A stretch of DNA of 64,000 bases, taken from assembly GCA_934565855.1 (NCBI GenBank), contig CAKTIO010000001.1:1-64000 (forward strand). The letters run 5' to 3'. Source of the DNA: an uncultured Dysosmobacter sp. GTDB taxonomy: Bacteria > Bacillota > Clostridia > Oscillospirales > Oscillospiraceae. The translations under genes and the position numbers were made by a program. Numbering within the stretch: position 1 is the first letter of the stretch; every line of letters starts with the position of its first letter. Below are positions 33,079 through 41,807 of this stretch, one piece after another. The notes under the pieces were generated by a model that had not been told where the DNA came from, ran no database searches, and saw nothing but the letters and a program-made list of their open reading frames with translations.

Positions 33079-33709
33079 GGAGGTTGGCACCATCCGCCAA
33101 CTCCGCCGGGAGACCCATTCCGCGGTCCTGACCGTGGATGCCCGTCTCGTTCTGGAGGGGCTGCACACCGGCGACAGCATCGCCGTGAACGGCGTCTGCC
33201 TGACTGCAACCAGCTTCAGCAGCAGCGGCTTTACGGCGGACATGATGCACGAGACGCTGGACCGCTCCGCCCTTTCCCGTCTCCGTCCCGGAGACCGGGT
33301 CAATCTGGAGCGCGCCATGCCCGCAGACGGGCGCTTCGGCGGACACATCGTCGCCGGGCATGTGGACGGCGTTGGGACCATTGCCCAGCTCCGCCGGGAC
33401 GATATCGCTGTCTGGTTCACCATTCAGGCTTCGCCCTCCATTCTGCGCTATGTGGTGGAAAAGGGGTCCATCGCCATTGATGGCGTCAGCCTGACGGTGG
33501 CACGGGTCACGGAGACCTCCTTTTCCATCTCCGCCATTCCGCACACGCTGGAAAATACCACCCTCTGCCGGAGAAAGCCCGGCGACCTTGTCAATCTGGA
33601 AAATGATGTCATTGGAAAATACGTTGAAAAGCTGCTGCGCCCAGCCGCGCAGGAGCCATCCCCAGCCCCCGCCATCACCAAAGAATTTTTGACCCGCTGT
33701 GGGTACTGA
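33059..33709 (+). CDS. ribE: Riboflavin synthase alpha subunit
   Basis: 216 residues starting at MFTGIIEEVGTIRQ, the universal N-terminus, with GGAGATG inside the ribD 3' end. The two homologous lumazine-binding halves are visible: GDSIAVNGVCLT ... GRFGGHIVAGHVDGVG and GSIAIDGVSLTVA ... IPHTLENTTL. It dismutates two 6,7-dimethyl-8-ribityllumazine molecules to riboflavin. It overlaps ribD and lies 15 bp before ribBA, so it is fully cotranscribed. Confidence 0.97.
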   Translation: MFTGIIEEVGTIRQLRRETHSAVLTVDARLVLEGLHTGDSIAVNGVCLTATSFSSSGFTADMMHETLDRSALSRLRPGDRVNLERAMPADGRFGGHIVAGHVDGVGTIAQLRRDDIAVWFTIQASPSILRYVVEKGSIAIDGVSLTVARVTETSFSISAIPHTLENTTLCRRKPGDLVNLENDVIGKYVEKLLRPAAQEPSPAPAITKEFLTRCGY

Positions 33710-33724
33710 CAAAGGAGAATCAAT

Positions 33725-34924
33725 ATGCCGCAATTCAACACCATCGAAGAAGCACTGGAGGATCTGAAGCAGGGAAAGCTGATCTTAGTGACCGACGATC
33801 CCGACCGGGAAAACGAGGGCGACTTTATCTGCGCCGCGGAGTTTGCCACCACGGAAAACGTCAACTTTATGGCGACCCACGGCAAGGGGCTGATCTGCAT
33901 GCCCATGTCCGCCGCCTATGTCCGCAGACTGCAAATTCCCCAGATGGTCGAGGAAAACACCGACAACCACGAAACCGCCTTCACCGTTTCCATCGACTCT
34001 GTCCGCACCACCACGGGCATTTCCGCGGCGGAGCGCTCCATCACCGCCATGCAGTGCGTGGCGGAGGACGCCAAGCCGGAGGATTTCCGCCGCCCCGGGC
34101 ATATGTTCCCGCTGCTGGCACGGAAAAACGGTGTTTTAGAGCGGAACGGTCACACGGAAGCCACTGTGGACCTGTGCCGCCTTGCCGGACTGAAGGAGTG
34201 CGGTCTCTGCTGCGAGATCATGCGGGAGGACGGCACCATGATGCGCACCCCGGAGTTGCAGGAGCTTGCCAAGCGCTGGAACCTGAAATTCATCACCATC
34301 CGGGATCTTCAGGATTACCGGAAATCCCACGAAAAGCTGGTAGACCGCGTGGCTGTTACCAGAATGCCCACCAAATACGGAGACTTTCAGGCATACGGCT
34401 ATGTCAACCGCCTGAATGGAGAGCATCACATTGCCCTGGTCAAGGGCGACATCGGGGACGGAAAGGGCGTACTCTGCCGGGTCCACTCCGAGTGCCTGAC
34501 CGGGGACACCTTCGGTTCTCTCCGCTGTGACTGCGGGCAGCAGCTGTCCGCCGCCCTTCAGCAGATTGAAAAGGAGGGGCGCGGCATCCTGCTGTATATG
34601 CGGCAGGAGGGACGGGGCATCGGGCTTATCAACAAGCTCCGCGCCTATGAGCTGCAGGAGCAGGGCATGGACACACTGGAAGCCAACCTGTCTCTGGGCT
34701 TTGCCGGAGACGCCCGGGAGTATTACATCGGCGCGCAGATCCTGCGGGATCTCGGCGTAAGGGAGCTGCGGCTGCTGACCAACAATCCCGATAAGCTGTA
34801 TCAGCTCTCCAAATTCGGCATGGAAATCATCGAACGGGTCCCCATCCAAATGGACGCCACCGCCTACGACCTGTTTTATCTGAAAACCAAGCAGCGCCGT
34901 ATGGGACACATTCTGCAATATTAA
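33725..34924 (+). CDS. ribBA: Bifunctional DHBP synthase/GTP cyclohydrolase II
   Basis: 399 residues behind AAAGGAG. The N-terminal RibB half has [19 protein letters not shown] and the metal-binding [13 protein letters not shown] (about residues 133-146). The C-terminal RibA half (from about 203) carries the zinc site [17 protein letters not shown], the catalytic [20 protein letters not shown] and the closing LLTNNPDKL. The two domains make both precursors, dihydroxybutanone phosphate and the pyrimidine, and the fusion is the norm in Firmicutes. Confidence 0.97.
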   Translation: MPQFNTIEEALEDLKQGKLILVTDDPDRENEGDFICAAEFATTENVNFMATHGKGLICMPMSAAYVRRLQIPQMVEENTDNHETAFTVSIDSVRTTTGISAAERSITAMQCVAEDAKPEDFRRPGHMFPLLARKNGVLERNGHTEATVDLCRLAGLKECGLCCEIMREDGTMMRTPELQELAKRWNLKFITIRDLQDYRKSHEKLVDRVAVTRMPTKYGDFQAYGYVNRLNGEHHIALVKGDIGDGKGVLCRVHSECLTGDTFGSLRCDCGQQLSAALQQIEKEGRGILLYMRQEGRGIGLINKLRAYELQEQGMDTLEANLSLGFAGDAREYYIGAQILRDLGVRELRLLTNNPDKLYQLSKFGMEIIERVPIQMDATAYDLFYLKTKQRRMGHILQY

Positions 34925-34939
34925 ACAGGAGGAACGAGC

Positions 34940-35407
34940 ATGAAAACACTGGAAGGAAAATTAGTCGCCAAGGAAACACGGGTGGGCATTGTTGCCGCCC
35001 GGTTCAACGAATTCATTACCTCCAAGCTTCTGAGCGGAGCGCTGGACGGACTGCTGCGCCACAATGTCCCGGCAGACAACATCCATGTGGCATGGGTCCC
35101 CGGCGCATTTGAAATTCCGCTGATCGCAAAGAAAATGGCAGACAGCGGGCGGTATGACGCGGTGATCTGCCTGGGTGCGGTGATCCGCGGCAGCACCAAT
35201 CACTACGACTATGTGTGCAGCGAGGTCTCCAAGGGCATTGCCTCCGTCTCCCTCTCCTCTGGCATTCCCGTTCTGTTCGGTGTATTGACCACGGAGAACA
35301 TTGAGCAAGCCATCGAGCGGGCTGGCACCAAGGCTGGAAACAAGGGCTATGAATGCGCTGTCAGCGCCATTGAAATGGTCAACCTGATCGCCGAGCTGGA
35401 CGCCTGA
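34940..35407 (+). CDS. ribH: 6,7-dimethyl-8-ribityllumazine synthase
   Basis: 155 residues behind AGGAGG. Conserved parts are [35 protein letters not shown], the catalytic-loop [20 protein letters not shown], and [27 protein letters not shown]. It forms the icosahedral or pentameric complex that supplies lumazine to RibE. Last gene of the operon, followed within 25 bp by a strong terminator. Confidence 0.97.
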   Translation: MKTLEGKLVAKETRVGIVAARFNEFITSKLLSGALDGLLRHNVPADNIHVAWVPGAFEIPLIAKKMADSGRYDAVICLGAVIRGSTNHYDYVCSEVSKGIASVSLSSGIPVLFGVLTTENIEQAIERAGTKAGNKGYECAVSAIEMVNLIAELDA

Positions 35408-35427
35408 TTTTCTCATCGTCCGCACAT

Positions 35428-35466
35428 ATGAAAAACGGCTGGGGAGCTTCCCCAGCCGTTTTTTGA
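35428..35466. terminator. Terminator after ribH
   Basis: AAAACGGCTGGGG and CCCCAGCCGTTTT around AGCTT, with T-runs on both strands. It also ends the convergent MATE gene. Confidence 0.9.
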
Positions 35467-35468
35467 TT

Positions 35469-36857
35469 TTATTCGTCATCCAGCCTTCTGGACGGGCGGC
35501 AGATCAGCAGCGCGGCAAAAATCAGCAGCGCCGTGATGGACAGGCTCACCGGATAGGCGATCATAATGGTCTCAAAGGTCCGGTAAACCGGAAATACCAG
35601 GCGGATCCAGGTAATTCTGACGACACAGACGCCGAAGATTGTCAGCAGCGCGGGCGTCAGAGAAATTCCAAAGCCGCGCATATAGCCGGACATCATCTCA
35701 TACAGCATGCTGAACAGGTACGATGCCAGCACGATCACCATGCGGGTGTAGCCGATGGAAATGACCTGCGGGTCGTTGTTGAACAGCGCCAGCAGGGATT
35801 TTCCGAAAAACAGCACCAGTGCAACCGCCGTTCCGCAGGCAATGGCATCCTCCGCTATGCAGATCAGCAGCGTGCGCTGGCAGCGCTTTTTCTGTCTGGC
35901 GCCGTAATTCTGCCCCACGAAGGTGGTACACGCCTGTGCAAAGGAATTCAGCACAAAGTACGCGATGATCTCAATGTTATACGCCGCGCTGGATGCTGCC
36001 ATCACCACCGTTCCAAGACTGTTGACCGCCGACTGGATCACAATATTGGAAATGGAAAACACGGCGCTCTGCGTTCCCGCCGGCAGTCCGATCCGCAGGA
36101 TCTTCTTCAGGTAGGTGGTATCCACCCTCAGGCAGTGCAGCTCCAGCCGGATCACCTGCTCCGTTTTCAGCAGCCTGTGGAACAGCAGCACCGCGCTGAC
36201 CGCGTTGGAGATCACCGTGGCGACCGCCACACCATCCACCGTCATCTTCAAAACAGTGACAAAAAACAGGTTCAGGAAGACATTCAGCACGCCGGAGAAT
36301 GCCAGCGCCGCCAGCGGCACCTTCGTATCTCCCACGCTTCGGAAAATCGCCGCCTCAAAATTGTAAAGCAGCATCACCGGCATTCCCAGCAGATAAATGC
36401 GCAGATACAGCAGCGCATAGGGAAACACCTCGTCCGGCACATGAAGCGTTCCCAGCAGTCTTCCCGCGGCAAGCTGTCCCAATACCGCTACCAGAATGCC
36501 GCCGATCACCGCAACGATCACCGCCGTGTGAACGACCCGCTGCACCTCCTCCCGGTCATTGCGCCCGATAGCATTGGCAATGACCACGTTGACGCCCAGT
36601 GCAATACCCACAAAGAAATTCAGCACCAGACTGATGACCGCGCTGTTCGCGCCCACCGCCGCCACGGCAACGGTCCGGATATCGCCTGTAAAATTTCCGA
36701 TGATCGCCAGGTCCGATGCGTTGAACAGCTGCCCCAGCACCGCGGTCGCCGCCACCGGCAGGGCAAACTGCGGAATTTTGTTCCACAGCGGACCGTTCAG
36801 CATGTCAATTTTCGTCCGTTGATTCTTTCCGGCGGCAGTAGAAACCTCCTGTTTCAT
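35469..36857 (-). CDS. MATE family efflux transporter
   Basis: 462 residues starting at MKQEVSTAAGKNQRTKIDM behind AAGGAGG (5-bp spacing; a second ATG one codon earlier is too close). Typical N-terminal motif PVAATAVLGQLFNASDLAIIGNF and mid-protein AALAFSGVLNVFLNLFFV mark a twelve-helix MatE antiporter of the NorM-like clade common in Clostridia. It differs from the pump at 1311. Transcribed alone from a promoter 150 bp upstream. Substrate unknown. Confidence 0.93.
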   Translation of the reverse strand: MKQEVSTAAGKNQRTKIDMLNGPLWNKIPQFALPVAATAVLGQLFNASDLAIIGNFTGDIRTVAVAAVGANSAVISLVLNFFVGIALGVNVVIANAIGRNDREEVQRVVHTAVIVAVIGGILVAVLGQLAAGRLLGTLHVPDEVFPYALLYLRIYLLGMPVMLLYNFEAAIFRSVGDTKVPLAALAFSGVLNVFLNLFFVTVLKMTVDGVAVATVISNAVSAVLLFHRLLKTEQVIRLELHCLRVDTTYLKKILRIGLPAGTQSAVFSISNIVIQSAVNSLGTVVMAASSAAYNIEIIAYFVLNSFAQACTTFVGQNYGARQKKRCQRTLLICIAEDAIACGTAVALVLFFGKSLLALFNNDPQVISIGYTRMVIVLASYLFSMLYEMMSGYMRGFGISLTPALLTIFGVCVVRITWIRLVFPVYRTFETIMIAYPVSLSITALLIFAALLICRPSRRLDDE

Positions 36858-36985
36858 CATATCCTCCTTTATATACAGCGCTCTATCTGATACGAAAAGC
36901 CCGAAACTTCTCGAAATATCAAGAAATTCCAGGCTACCCTTCTCCAGCTGTCTGCTTTTACCGCACACTGATCCAATTATATTTT

Positions 36986-37013
36986 ATTATACGCCCTTTT
37001 CCACCATAGTCAA
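36986..37013 (-). promoter_or_regulatory. Promoter of second MATE gene
   Basis: Minus strand TTGACT (37008-37013), 16 bp, TATAAT (36986-36991). The leader to the ATG is about 125 nt and contains a GAAACTTCTCG/CGAGAAG-like imperfect repeat. No other gene is seen between 36858 and 37141. Confidence 0.7.
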
Positions 37014-37089
37014 CCGCAGTTTTCCCCCCTCTATTCCCCTGTGTTGAAAATGTGCGGGGCTTATCTCCGCCATTCTCCCTTACATATAA

Positions 37090-37134
37090 GAAGCGCAGGC
37101 GGATGCCCCCTTCTCCGGCATCCGCCTGCGTTCT
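37090..37134. terminator. Terminator after AraC gene
   Basis: CGCAGGCGGATGCC pairs with GGCATCCGCCTGCG around CCCTTCTCC, immediately downstream of the AraC stop. Confidence 0.7.
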
Positions 37135-37141
37135 GTTTTCG

Positions 37142-38113
37142 TTACTTCGGGGAATCTGCTCTTCTGCGCACCGGACGCACATATTTCCAGAAGCGTTCAC
37201 AGTCATGGTAGAAATAAAACACCCGTCCCTGAGACAGGTCCAGCTCATATCCGCTGGCACCGTAATCAAAACGCTTCATCGCGTTTTCCACACGGGCTTC
37301 CACCACTGCGCTCTCCGCCGCGTCAAAGGGTCCATGCTCAAAAACCAGATACTCCCCCTCCGGAACCTCCATCAGCTGCAGCTGTGGTGGAATTTCCCCC
37401 CGGTATTCCATAGGCAGGCGCACGCCATACGCCTCCGACAAAGGGATACCCCAACTGCAAAGCCTGCCTGCCGGTTCATTGATGAATGCCATCAGCTGAC
37501 CGCTGGAAGCGTCCGCCCGCTCTCCGCCGGCATCGTCCAGCCTTCCGGGAACCGCTTGCAGCAGTCTGCAAACCGTCTCCTGATCCTGCCCGGGGATATG
37601 GCTCTGCTTTTCCCAAAAGTCCCAATATCCAATGCTTTCATCGTTGCGGATATGCAGAAATTTGTGTGCGGGAATCTCCACAAGGTATGCCCGAACTGTG
37701 GAATCCGCACCGTTCTCCATGGTCTCCGTCAGATAGCAATCCACGGGGCGAAGTACCGTATGCAGCACCACCGGTCCGGGCGCCCTCCGGTATTCTCCTG
37801 GCGTCACACCGTATGCCGCCTGAAACGCACGGGTAAATGCCGCCTGCGAGGAAAAGCCCGCCGCCAGCGCCAGCTCTAAAAAGCCCTGCCTGCCCTCCCG
37901 GACCTCCCGCAGAACCAGTGCCAGCCGCCGGTACCGCAGATAATCCCGCAGGGACATTCCCGTGGTCTCCCGGAAGCGTCTGGAAACGTAAAACGCGGAA
38001 TAGCCCAGCTCCTTTGAAAGGCTGCGCAGCGTCATCTCCTCGTCCGCGCCGCTCCGGATGCACTGGTCGATCCGCGCCGTTAATTTCTGCACGTTCCTGC
38101 TCCATTCTTTCAT
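37142..38113 (-). CDS. AraC family regulator with GyrI-like ligand domain
   Basis: 323 residues starting at MKEWSRNVQKL behind AGGGGAGGG. The N-terminal AraC double HTH (about residues 8-108) shows LRSLSKELGYSAFYVSRRFRE, TTGMSLRDYLRYRRLALVL and AAGFSSQAAFTRAFQAAYGVTPGEYR. The C-terminal half (about 120-320) resembles GyrI/BltR multidrug-binding domains: LVEIPAHKFLHIRNDE and VPEGEYLVFEHGPFD. Such Rob/SbmC-like fusions sense amphipathic compounds. Proximity to a MATE pump (280 bp away, same strand) suggests, but does not prove, that it regulates drug efflux. Confidence 0.9.
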   Translation of the reverse strand: MKEWSRNVQKLTARIDQCIRSGADEEMTLRSLSKELGYSAFYVSRRFRETTGMSLRDYLRYRRLALVLREVREGRQGFLELALAAGFSSQAAFTRAFQAAYGVTPGEYRRAPGPVVLHTVLRPVDCYLTETMENGADSTVRAYLVEIPAHKFLHIRNDESIGYWDFWEKQSHIPGQDQETVCRLLQAVPGRLDDAGGERADASSGQLMAFINEPAGRLCSWGIPLSEAYGVRLPMEYRGEIPPQLQLMEVPEGEYLVFEHGPFDAAESAVVEARVENAMKRFDYGASGYELDLSQGRVFYFYHDCERFWKYVRPVRRRADSPK

Positions 38114-38267
38114 CTTCACCCTCCCCTTTCCCTTTCAGCATACCACATTTTCGTTTCTGTTTTTGATTTTGCTTGCGCTTTTTCCACATAAAGGAGCGGG
38201 ACATGTGAAAATGTCCCGCTTTCCGAAATCTCGTTTTTATACCGCATTATGTAAAAGGCTGACCGCA

Positions 38268-39260
38268 TCATGGACACACCCACACATGTGTCACAGCCCC
38301 AACAAGCCGCCCATCCTGCAGGATGGGGCTGCCGGACATTCCCTGCACAATGCCTCCCGTTGTCTTTTTCAGCTCCGGGTCCGTCACGGTCAGCAGCAGG
38401 TCCCGGGGATCCTCCGGGTCCTCCAGCAGACGGGTGATCTCCACATCGTATTCCTTCACCTCATCGCCAGCTACGTTGGAGAGGATCGTTGCCTTTCCCT
38501 GATGGACCTGCGCTCTTTCCGCCACAGGAACCGCCTCCCGCAGAGAGGCAGTCCAACCAGACGCCTTCATCGTTCCGAAAATTCCGCAGTTGGTATTGGC
38601 ATACAGCTCTCCCAGCTCTGTTTCCAGCTGAAAGTCACCCTTCAGCTCCCCCGCCGCGCCGGAAACACCCATTTTTACCGCCTTTACCGTAGAGGGCAGG
38701 ATGGACCCGGACGCGAAGGGAAGCAGCTGCGCCGTATCCACATCGTTGATGCCATGTCCCAGCGCGCCGAACACCGTTGTCTCCGGATCATAAAATGTCA
38801 TCGTGCCAATTCCAGCCATGCTGTCCCGGATCCATGCGCCAATGGCATAGGTGCCTTGTCCCGTCTGCTCCGGCGTGACCGTCAGAGTCTTCTGTCTGTT
38901 TTCACGGCGCACCTGCAAATCCACGGCACTGCCGCCGGAAGCCTGCAGCAGCTGCTGAAACTGCTCTGAGGATTCCACCGACACGCCGCCGCATTTCAGA
39001 ATCACATCGCCCTCCTCCAAGCCGCAGGTCCGCGCCGGGGTCTCTGCCTCCGGCTGCTTGACTACCAGAACGCCTTTGGAAAACAGTTTGATCCCCACCG
39101 TATGCCCGACGGGGATCAGCATTTTAGCCGCTGCCTCCGGTTTTCCCGTCTGTGCCGCCGAGGCATTCCAGCCGCAGACAGGCAGCAAAAGCAGCACCGC
39201 CAGACACACCGCCGCGCTCTGCCGCAGCCGTTTTTTTGAAATGCAGAAACGCTCATACAT
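38268..39260 (-). CDS. spoIVB: SpoIVB stage IV sporulation peptidase
   Basis: 330 residues starting at MYERFCISKKRLRQS behind AAAGGAG. It has a signal anchor (about residues 12-32), a PDZ domain (PARTCGLEEGDVILKCGGVS, about 70-130), and an S55 serine-peptidase domain with FGALGHGINDVDT (catalytic His), TDPELKKTTGGIVQGMSGSPI (Asp and Ser). In the forespore it cleaves SpoIVFA to trigger pro-sigma-K processing. The protein ends HVWVCP instead of the usual HVLVNDPTRGYGIFIENML-type tail, losing about 12 residues. All catalytic residues remain. Confidence 0.95.
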   Translation of the reverse strand: MYERFCISKKRLRQSAAVCLAVLLLLPVCGWNASAAQTGKPEAAAKMLIPVGHTVGIKLFSKGVLVVKQPEAETPARTCGLEEGDVILKCGGVSVESSEQFQQLLQASGGSAVDLQVRRENRQKTLTVTPEQTGQGTYAIGAWIRDSMAGIGTMTFYDPETTVFGALGHGINDVDTAQLLPFASGSILPSTVKAVKMGVSGAAGELKGDFQLETELGELYANTNCGIFGTMKASGWTASLREAVPVAERAQVHQGKATILSNVAGDEVKEYDVEITRLLEDPEDPRDLLLTVTDPELKKTTGGIVQGMSGSPILQDGRLVGAVTHVWVCP

Positions 39261-39383
39261 GAAACCACTCCTTTCTTTTTTCTGCCGGATTTTTTCCGGC
39301 ATGGTTACTGTCTGCAATTTTCGTCAAAATTCCGCAGGTCAAAATCCGGCAGAAAAACCATTGTATTTTTGAATTTTCCCACG

Positions 39384-39425
39384 ATTGGGCAAAAGAAAAA
39401 GCTCCGCAGACAAAGTCTGCGGAGT
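39384..39425 (-). terminator. Terminator after ftsZ
   Basis: CTCCGCAGAC pairs with GTCTGCGGAG around AAA (39399-39422), followed on the minus strand by TTTTTCTTTT. Confidence 0.85.
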
Positions 39426-39443
39426 TTGGAAGAAATTCACTTT

Positions 39444-40643
39444 TTAATCCCGTTTCTGGAAAATTTTGAAGATATCCTCGAAGAAATCATCGTTGTTATC
39501 CAGCGGCTTCGGATCATCGGCTTCACTCAGGACCTCCGGCTCCTGCACCCGCTTGGGCGGCAGGGGTGCTTCCGTGCCTGCCGGAGCTGCGGCTGCTGCC
39601 GGTGCCGCTGCGGGAGCCGCTGCCTGCTGGGGCGCAGCCGCCGTCTCTGCCTTTGCCGCCTCCGCCGCGTTTTTCGCCGCGGTCTCAGCCACATCAAAGC
39701 CGGTGGCAATGACAGTAACGCGGATCTCGTCATCCATCGTCTCGTCAAAGGTCGCGCCGAAAATGGTCAGCGCGTCCGGATGGACCGCGTCCTGAACCAG
39801 TGAAGCCGCCTGCTCCACCTCCTCCAGACCAATGTCCATCGAGCCAGTCACGTTGATCAGCACGCCGTGGGCGCCCTCGATAGAGGTCTCCAGCAGGGGG
39901 CTGGAAATTGCCATCCGGGCGGCTTCCTCCGCCTTACCCTTGCCTGCCGCGCGTCCCACGCCCATGTGGGCAAGTCCCGCGTTTTTCATGATCGCCGTCA
40001 CATCGGCAAAGTCCAGGTTGATAAAGCCCGTATCCCGAATCAGGTCGGAAATGCTCTGCACCGCCTGCCGCAGAACATCGTCCGCGATCTCAAAGGCGTT
40101 GGCAAAGGTGATCTTCTGATCCGTGGCATGCTTCAGGCGCTCGTTGGGGATAATGACCAGAGAGTCCACCTTATCCTTCAGCTCCGCAATGCCGCGCTCC
40201 GCCTGCTGCATCCGGCGGCGACCCTCAAAGCCGAAGGGCTTTGTCACCACCGCCACCGTCAGAATGTCCATCTCCTTGGCGATCTCCGCCACGATGGGCG
40301 CGCCGCCCGTTCCGGTGCCGCCGCCCATACCGGCGGTGATAAACACCATATCCGTGTTCTCCAGCGCCTTGGCGATCTGCTGGCGGCTTTCCTCCGCCGA
40401 CTTTCTGCCCACCTCAGGATCGGAACCGGCGCCCTGACCATGGGTCAGCTTCTCGCCGATCTGAATCTTATAGGTCGCACTGGAAATATTCAGTGCCTGC
40501 TTATCCGTATTCACCGCGACAAATTCGACGCCCTTCGTGCCGGATTTTACCATGCGGTTTACCACGTTGTTGCCGCCGCCGCCAACACCGATGACCTTGA
40601 TATTGACCACGGTATCTGGTCCGGTCTCCAATCCGAATGCCAT
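39444..40643 (-). CDS. ftsZ: Cell division protein FtsZ
   Basis: 399 residues starting at [20 protein letters not shown] behind TAGGAGG. The GTPase core has [13 protein letters not shown], the tubulin signature [18 protein letters not shown]-type loops ([11 protein letters not shown]) and the T7 loop NLDFADV. A C-terminal Ala/Pro-rich linker of about 60 residues precedes a short conserved end ([17 protein letters not shown]) that would contact partners such as SepF. It has its own promoter and is separated from ftsQ by a terminator. Confidence 0.98.
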   Translation of the reverse strand: MAFGLETGPDTVVNIKVIGVGGGGNNVVNRMVKSGTKGVEFVAVNTDKQALNISSATYKIQIGEKLTHGQGAGSDPEVGRKSAEESRQQIAKALENTDMVFITAGMGGGTGTGGAPIVAEIAKEMDILTVAVVTKPFGFEGRRRMQQAERGIAELKDKVDSLVIIPNERLKHATDQKITFANAFEIADDVLRQAVQSISDLIRDTGFINLDFADVTAIMKNAGLAHMGVGRAAGKGKAEEAARMAISSPLLETSIEGAHGVLINVTGSMDIGLEEVEQAASLVQDAVHPDALTIFGATFDETMDDEIRVTVIATGFDVAETAAKNAAEAAKAETAAAPQQAAAPAAAPAAAAAPAGTEAPLPPKRVQEPEVLSEADDPKPLDNNDDFFEDIFKIFQKRD

Positions 40644-40723
40644 AGTGGTTCCTCCTACCGTAAATTGTAGCCACAGGAGACACGCTCCTGATAATTTCAA
40701 ATATAGATGGATGTATATGATTT

Positions 40724-40752
40724 ATTGTATGACACTTTCCGCCGCAGGTCAA
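40724..40752 (-). promoter_or_regulatory. Dedicated ftsZ promoter
   Basis: Minus strand TTGACC (40747-40752), 17 bp, TACAAT (40724-40729). The leader of about 75 nt contains a small CAGGAG/CTCCTG hairpin. Confidence 0.8.
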
Positions 40753-40783
40753 GGTATTCCAGCGGTTTTTTCAGAAAAAGTCC

Positions 40784-40820
40784 GGAGAGCTTCCGCCTCT
40801 CCGGACTTCCTGTTTTTTAC
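40784..40820 (-). terminator. Terminator between ftsQ and ftsZ
   Basis: AAGTCCGGAGAG pairs with CTCTCCGGACTT around CTTCCGC (40786-40815), with TTTTTC following on the minus strand. Confidence 0.85.
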
Positions 40821-40823
40821 AGT

Positions 40824-41780
40824 TCAATCCTGCAGAAAATGTGCTTCGCCCTCCTTGGTCAGGTCCAGCGTTCCCGTCTCGTTGGTCTCCAGGGTGTCTA
40901 CCACCTTTTCCAGATAATCCAGCAGGTATGTATAGTCTCCGCCGTAGGGAAGCCGCACGGAAAACCGTCCGGCGTAATCCATGACCAGCTCTGTCAGGCT
41001 GTCCAGATGGATCGCCTGCACCTGCCCGGTCAGTCCCTTCTCCTCCAGCACGGACAGCAGGCTCAGCAGACTGCTCTGCTGCGTCTGCCGGTCTGTGGAT
41101 AGGGCAATCTTTGTTCCCACAGACGGTGCCAGCAGCTCGCAGCCGTCAATGACGGGATAGGACTTCACCGGGACCTCCGGCATGGTGGATGCCGCCGTTC
41201 CAGTCTCTCCCCCCTCCTGCTGGGAGGAGGCGCCGCCCGCCGCTTCGCTGCCAGCCGGTGCGGCACTGCTGCCCGGCGCGGGGTCCGTAGCAGTGCTTCC
41301 CGCGGCGGAGGAGACAGCCGATGTATCCGGCTCCGGCTCCGCGCTGCCATCCGGTTCCGTTTGCAGCGTACCGTCCGCGCCCTCCACACCGACGATCTTT
41401 CCCGCCGCGCTGACCAGCCAGGTCGTTCCGTCCTGACGAATGGAAAATACGGTGCTGCACTCCGTCACGTCAATGAGCAGCGTGTCCGGCAGCCGCCGGT
41501 TGATCCGTACCTCTTCGATGTACGGAAGCTGGCGGACGATCTGGTTTGCGATCTCGTATTTGTTCAGAAGGAACAGGTTTTCCCCCTGCTTCACGCCGGA
41601 TGCCCCCAGGATCTGGTCGCTGCTGTACTGCTCCTCTCCGGTCACAGCAATGGTATCCACCTTAAAAAAGAGCGTCAGCGCCAATACAATCGCCACGCAA
41701 ATGACCATCATGGTCAGCAGCTTATATAAAAAGCCCAGTCTGCCCCGTCTTCTCCGGCTTGAGCCGCGTCTTCTTGCCAT
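40824..41780 (-). CDS. ftsQ: Cell division protein FtsQ/DivIB with a low-complexity insertion
   Basis: 318 residues. A basic N-terminus (MARRRGSSRRRRGRLG), one TM helix (about 20-42) and the POTRA domain (KVDTIAVTGEEQYSSDQILG ... YIEEVRINRRLPDTLLIDV, about 43-110) mark FtsQ/DivIB. The beta domain is interrupted at about residues 138-205 by a Ser/Ala/Glu/Pro-rich stretch (PAGSEAAGGASSQQEGGETG and similar), then resumes. It links FtsL/FtsB to septal peptidoglycan synthesis. The insertion is unusually long; its borders keep frame. Confidence 0.9.
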   Translation of the reverse strand: MARRRGSSRRRRGRLGFLYKLLTMMVICVAIVLALTLFFKVDTIAVTGEEQYSSDQILGASGVKQGENLFLLNKYEIANQIVRQLPYIEEVRINRRLPDTLLIDVTECSTVFSIRQDGTTWLVSAAGKIVGVEGADGTLQTEPDGSAEPEPDTSAVSSAAGSTATDPAPGSSAAPAGSEAAGGASSQQEGGETGTAASTMPEVPVKSYPVIDGCELLAPSVGTKIALSTDRQTQQSSLLSLLSVLEEKGLTGQVQAIHLDSLTELVMDYAGRFSVRLPYGGDYTYLLDYLEKVVDTLETNETGTLDLTKEGEAHFLQD

Positions 41781-41807
41781 TGTTCCACCCGCTTTCGTTT
41801 CCGGTCT

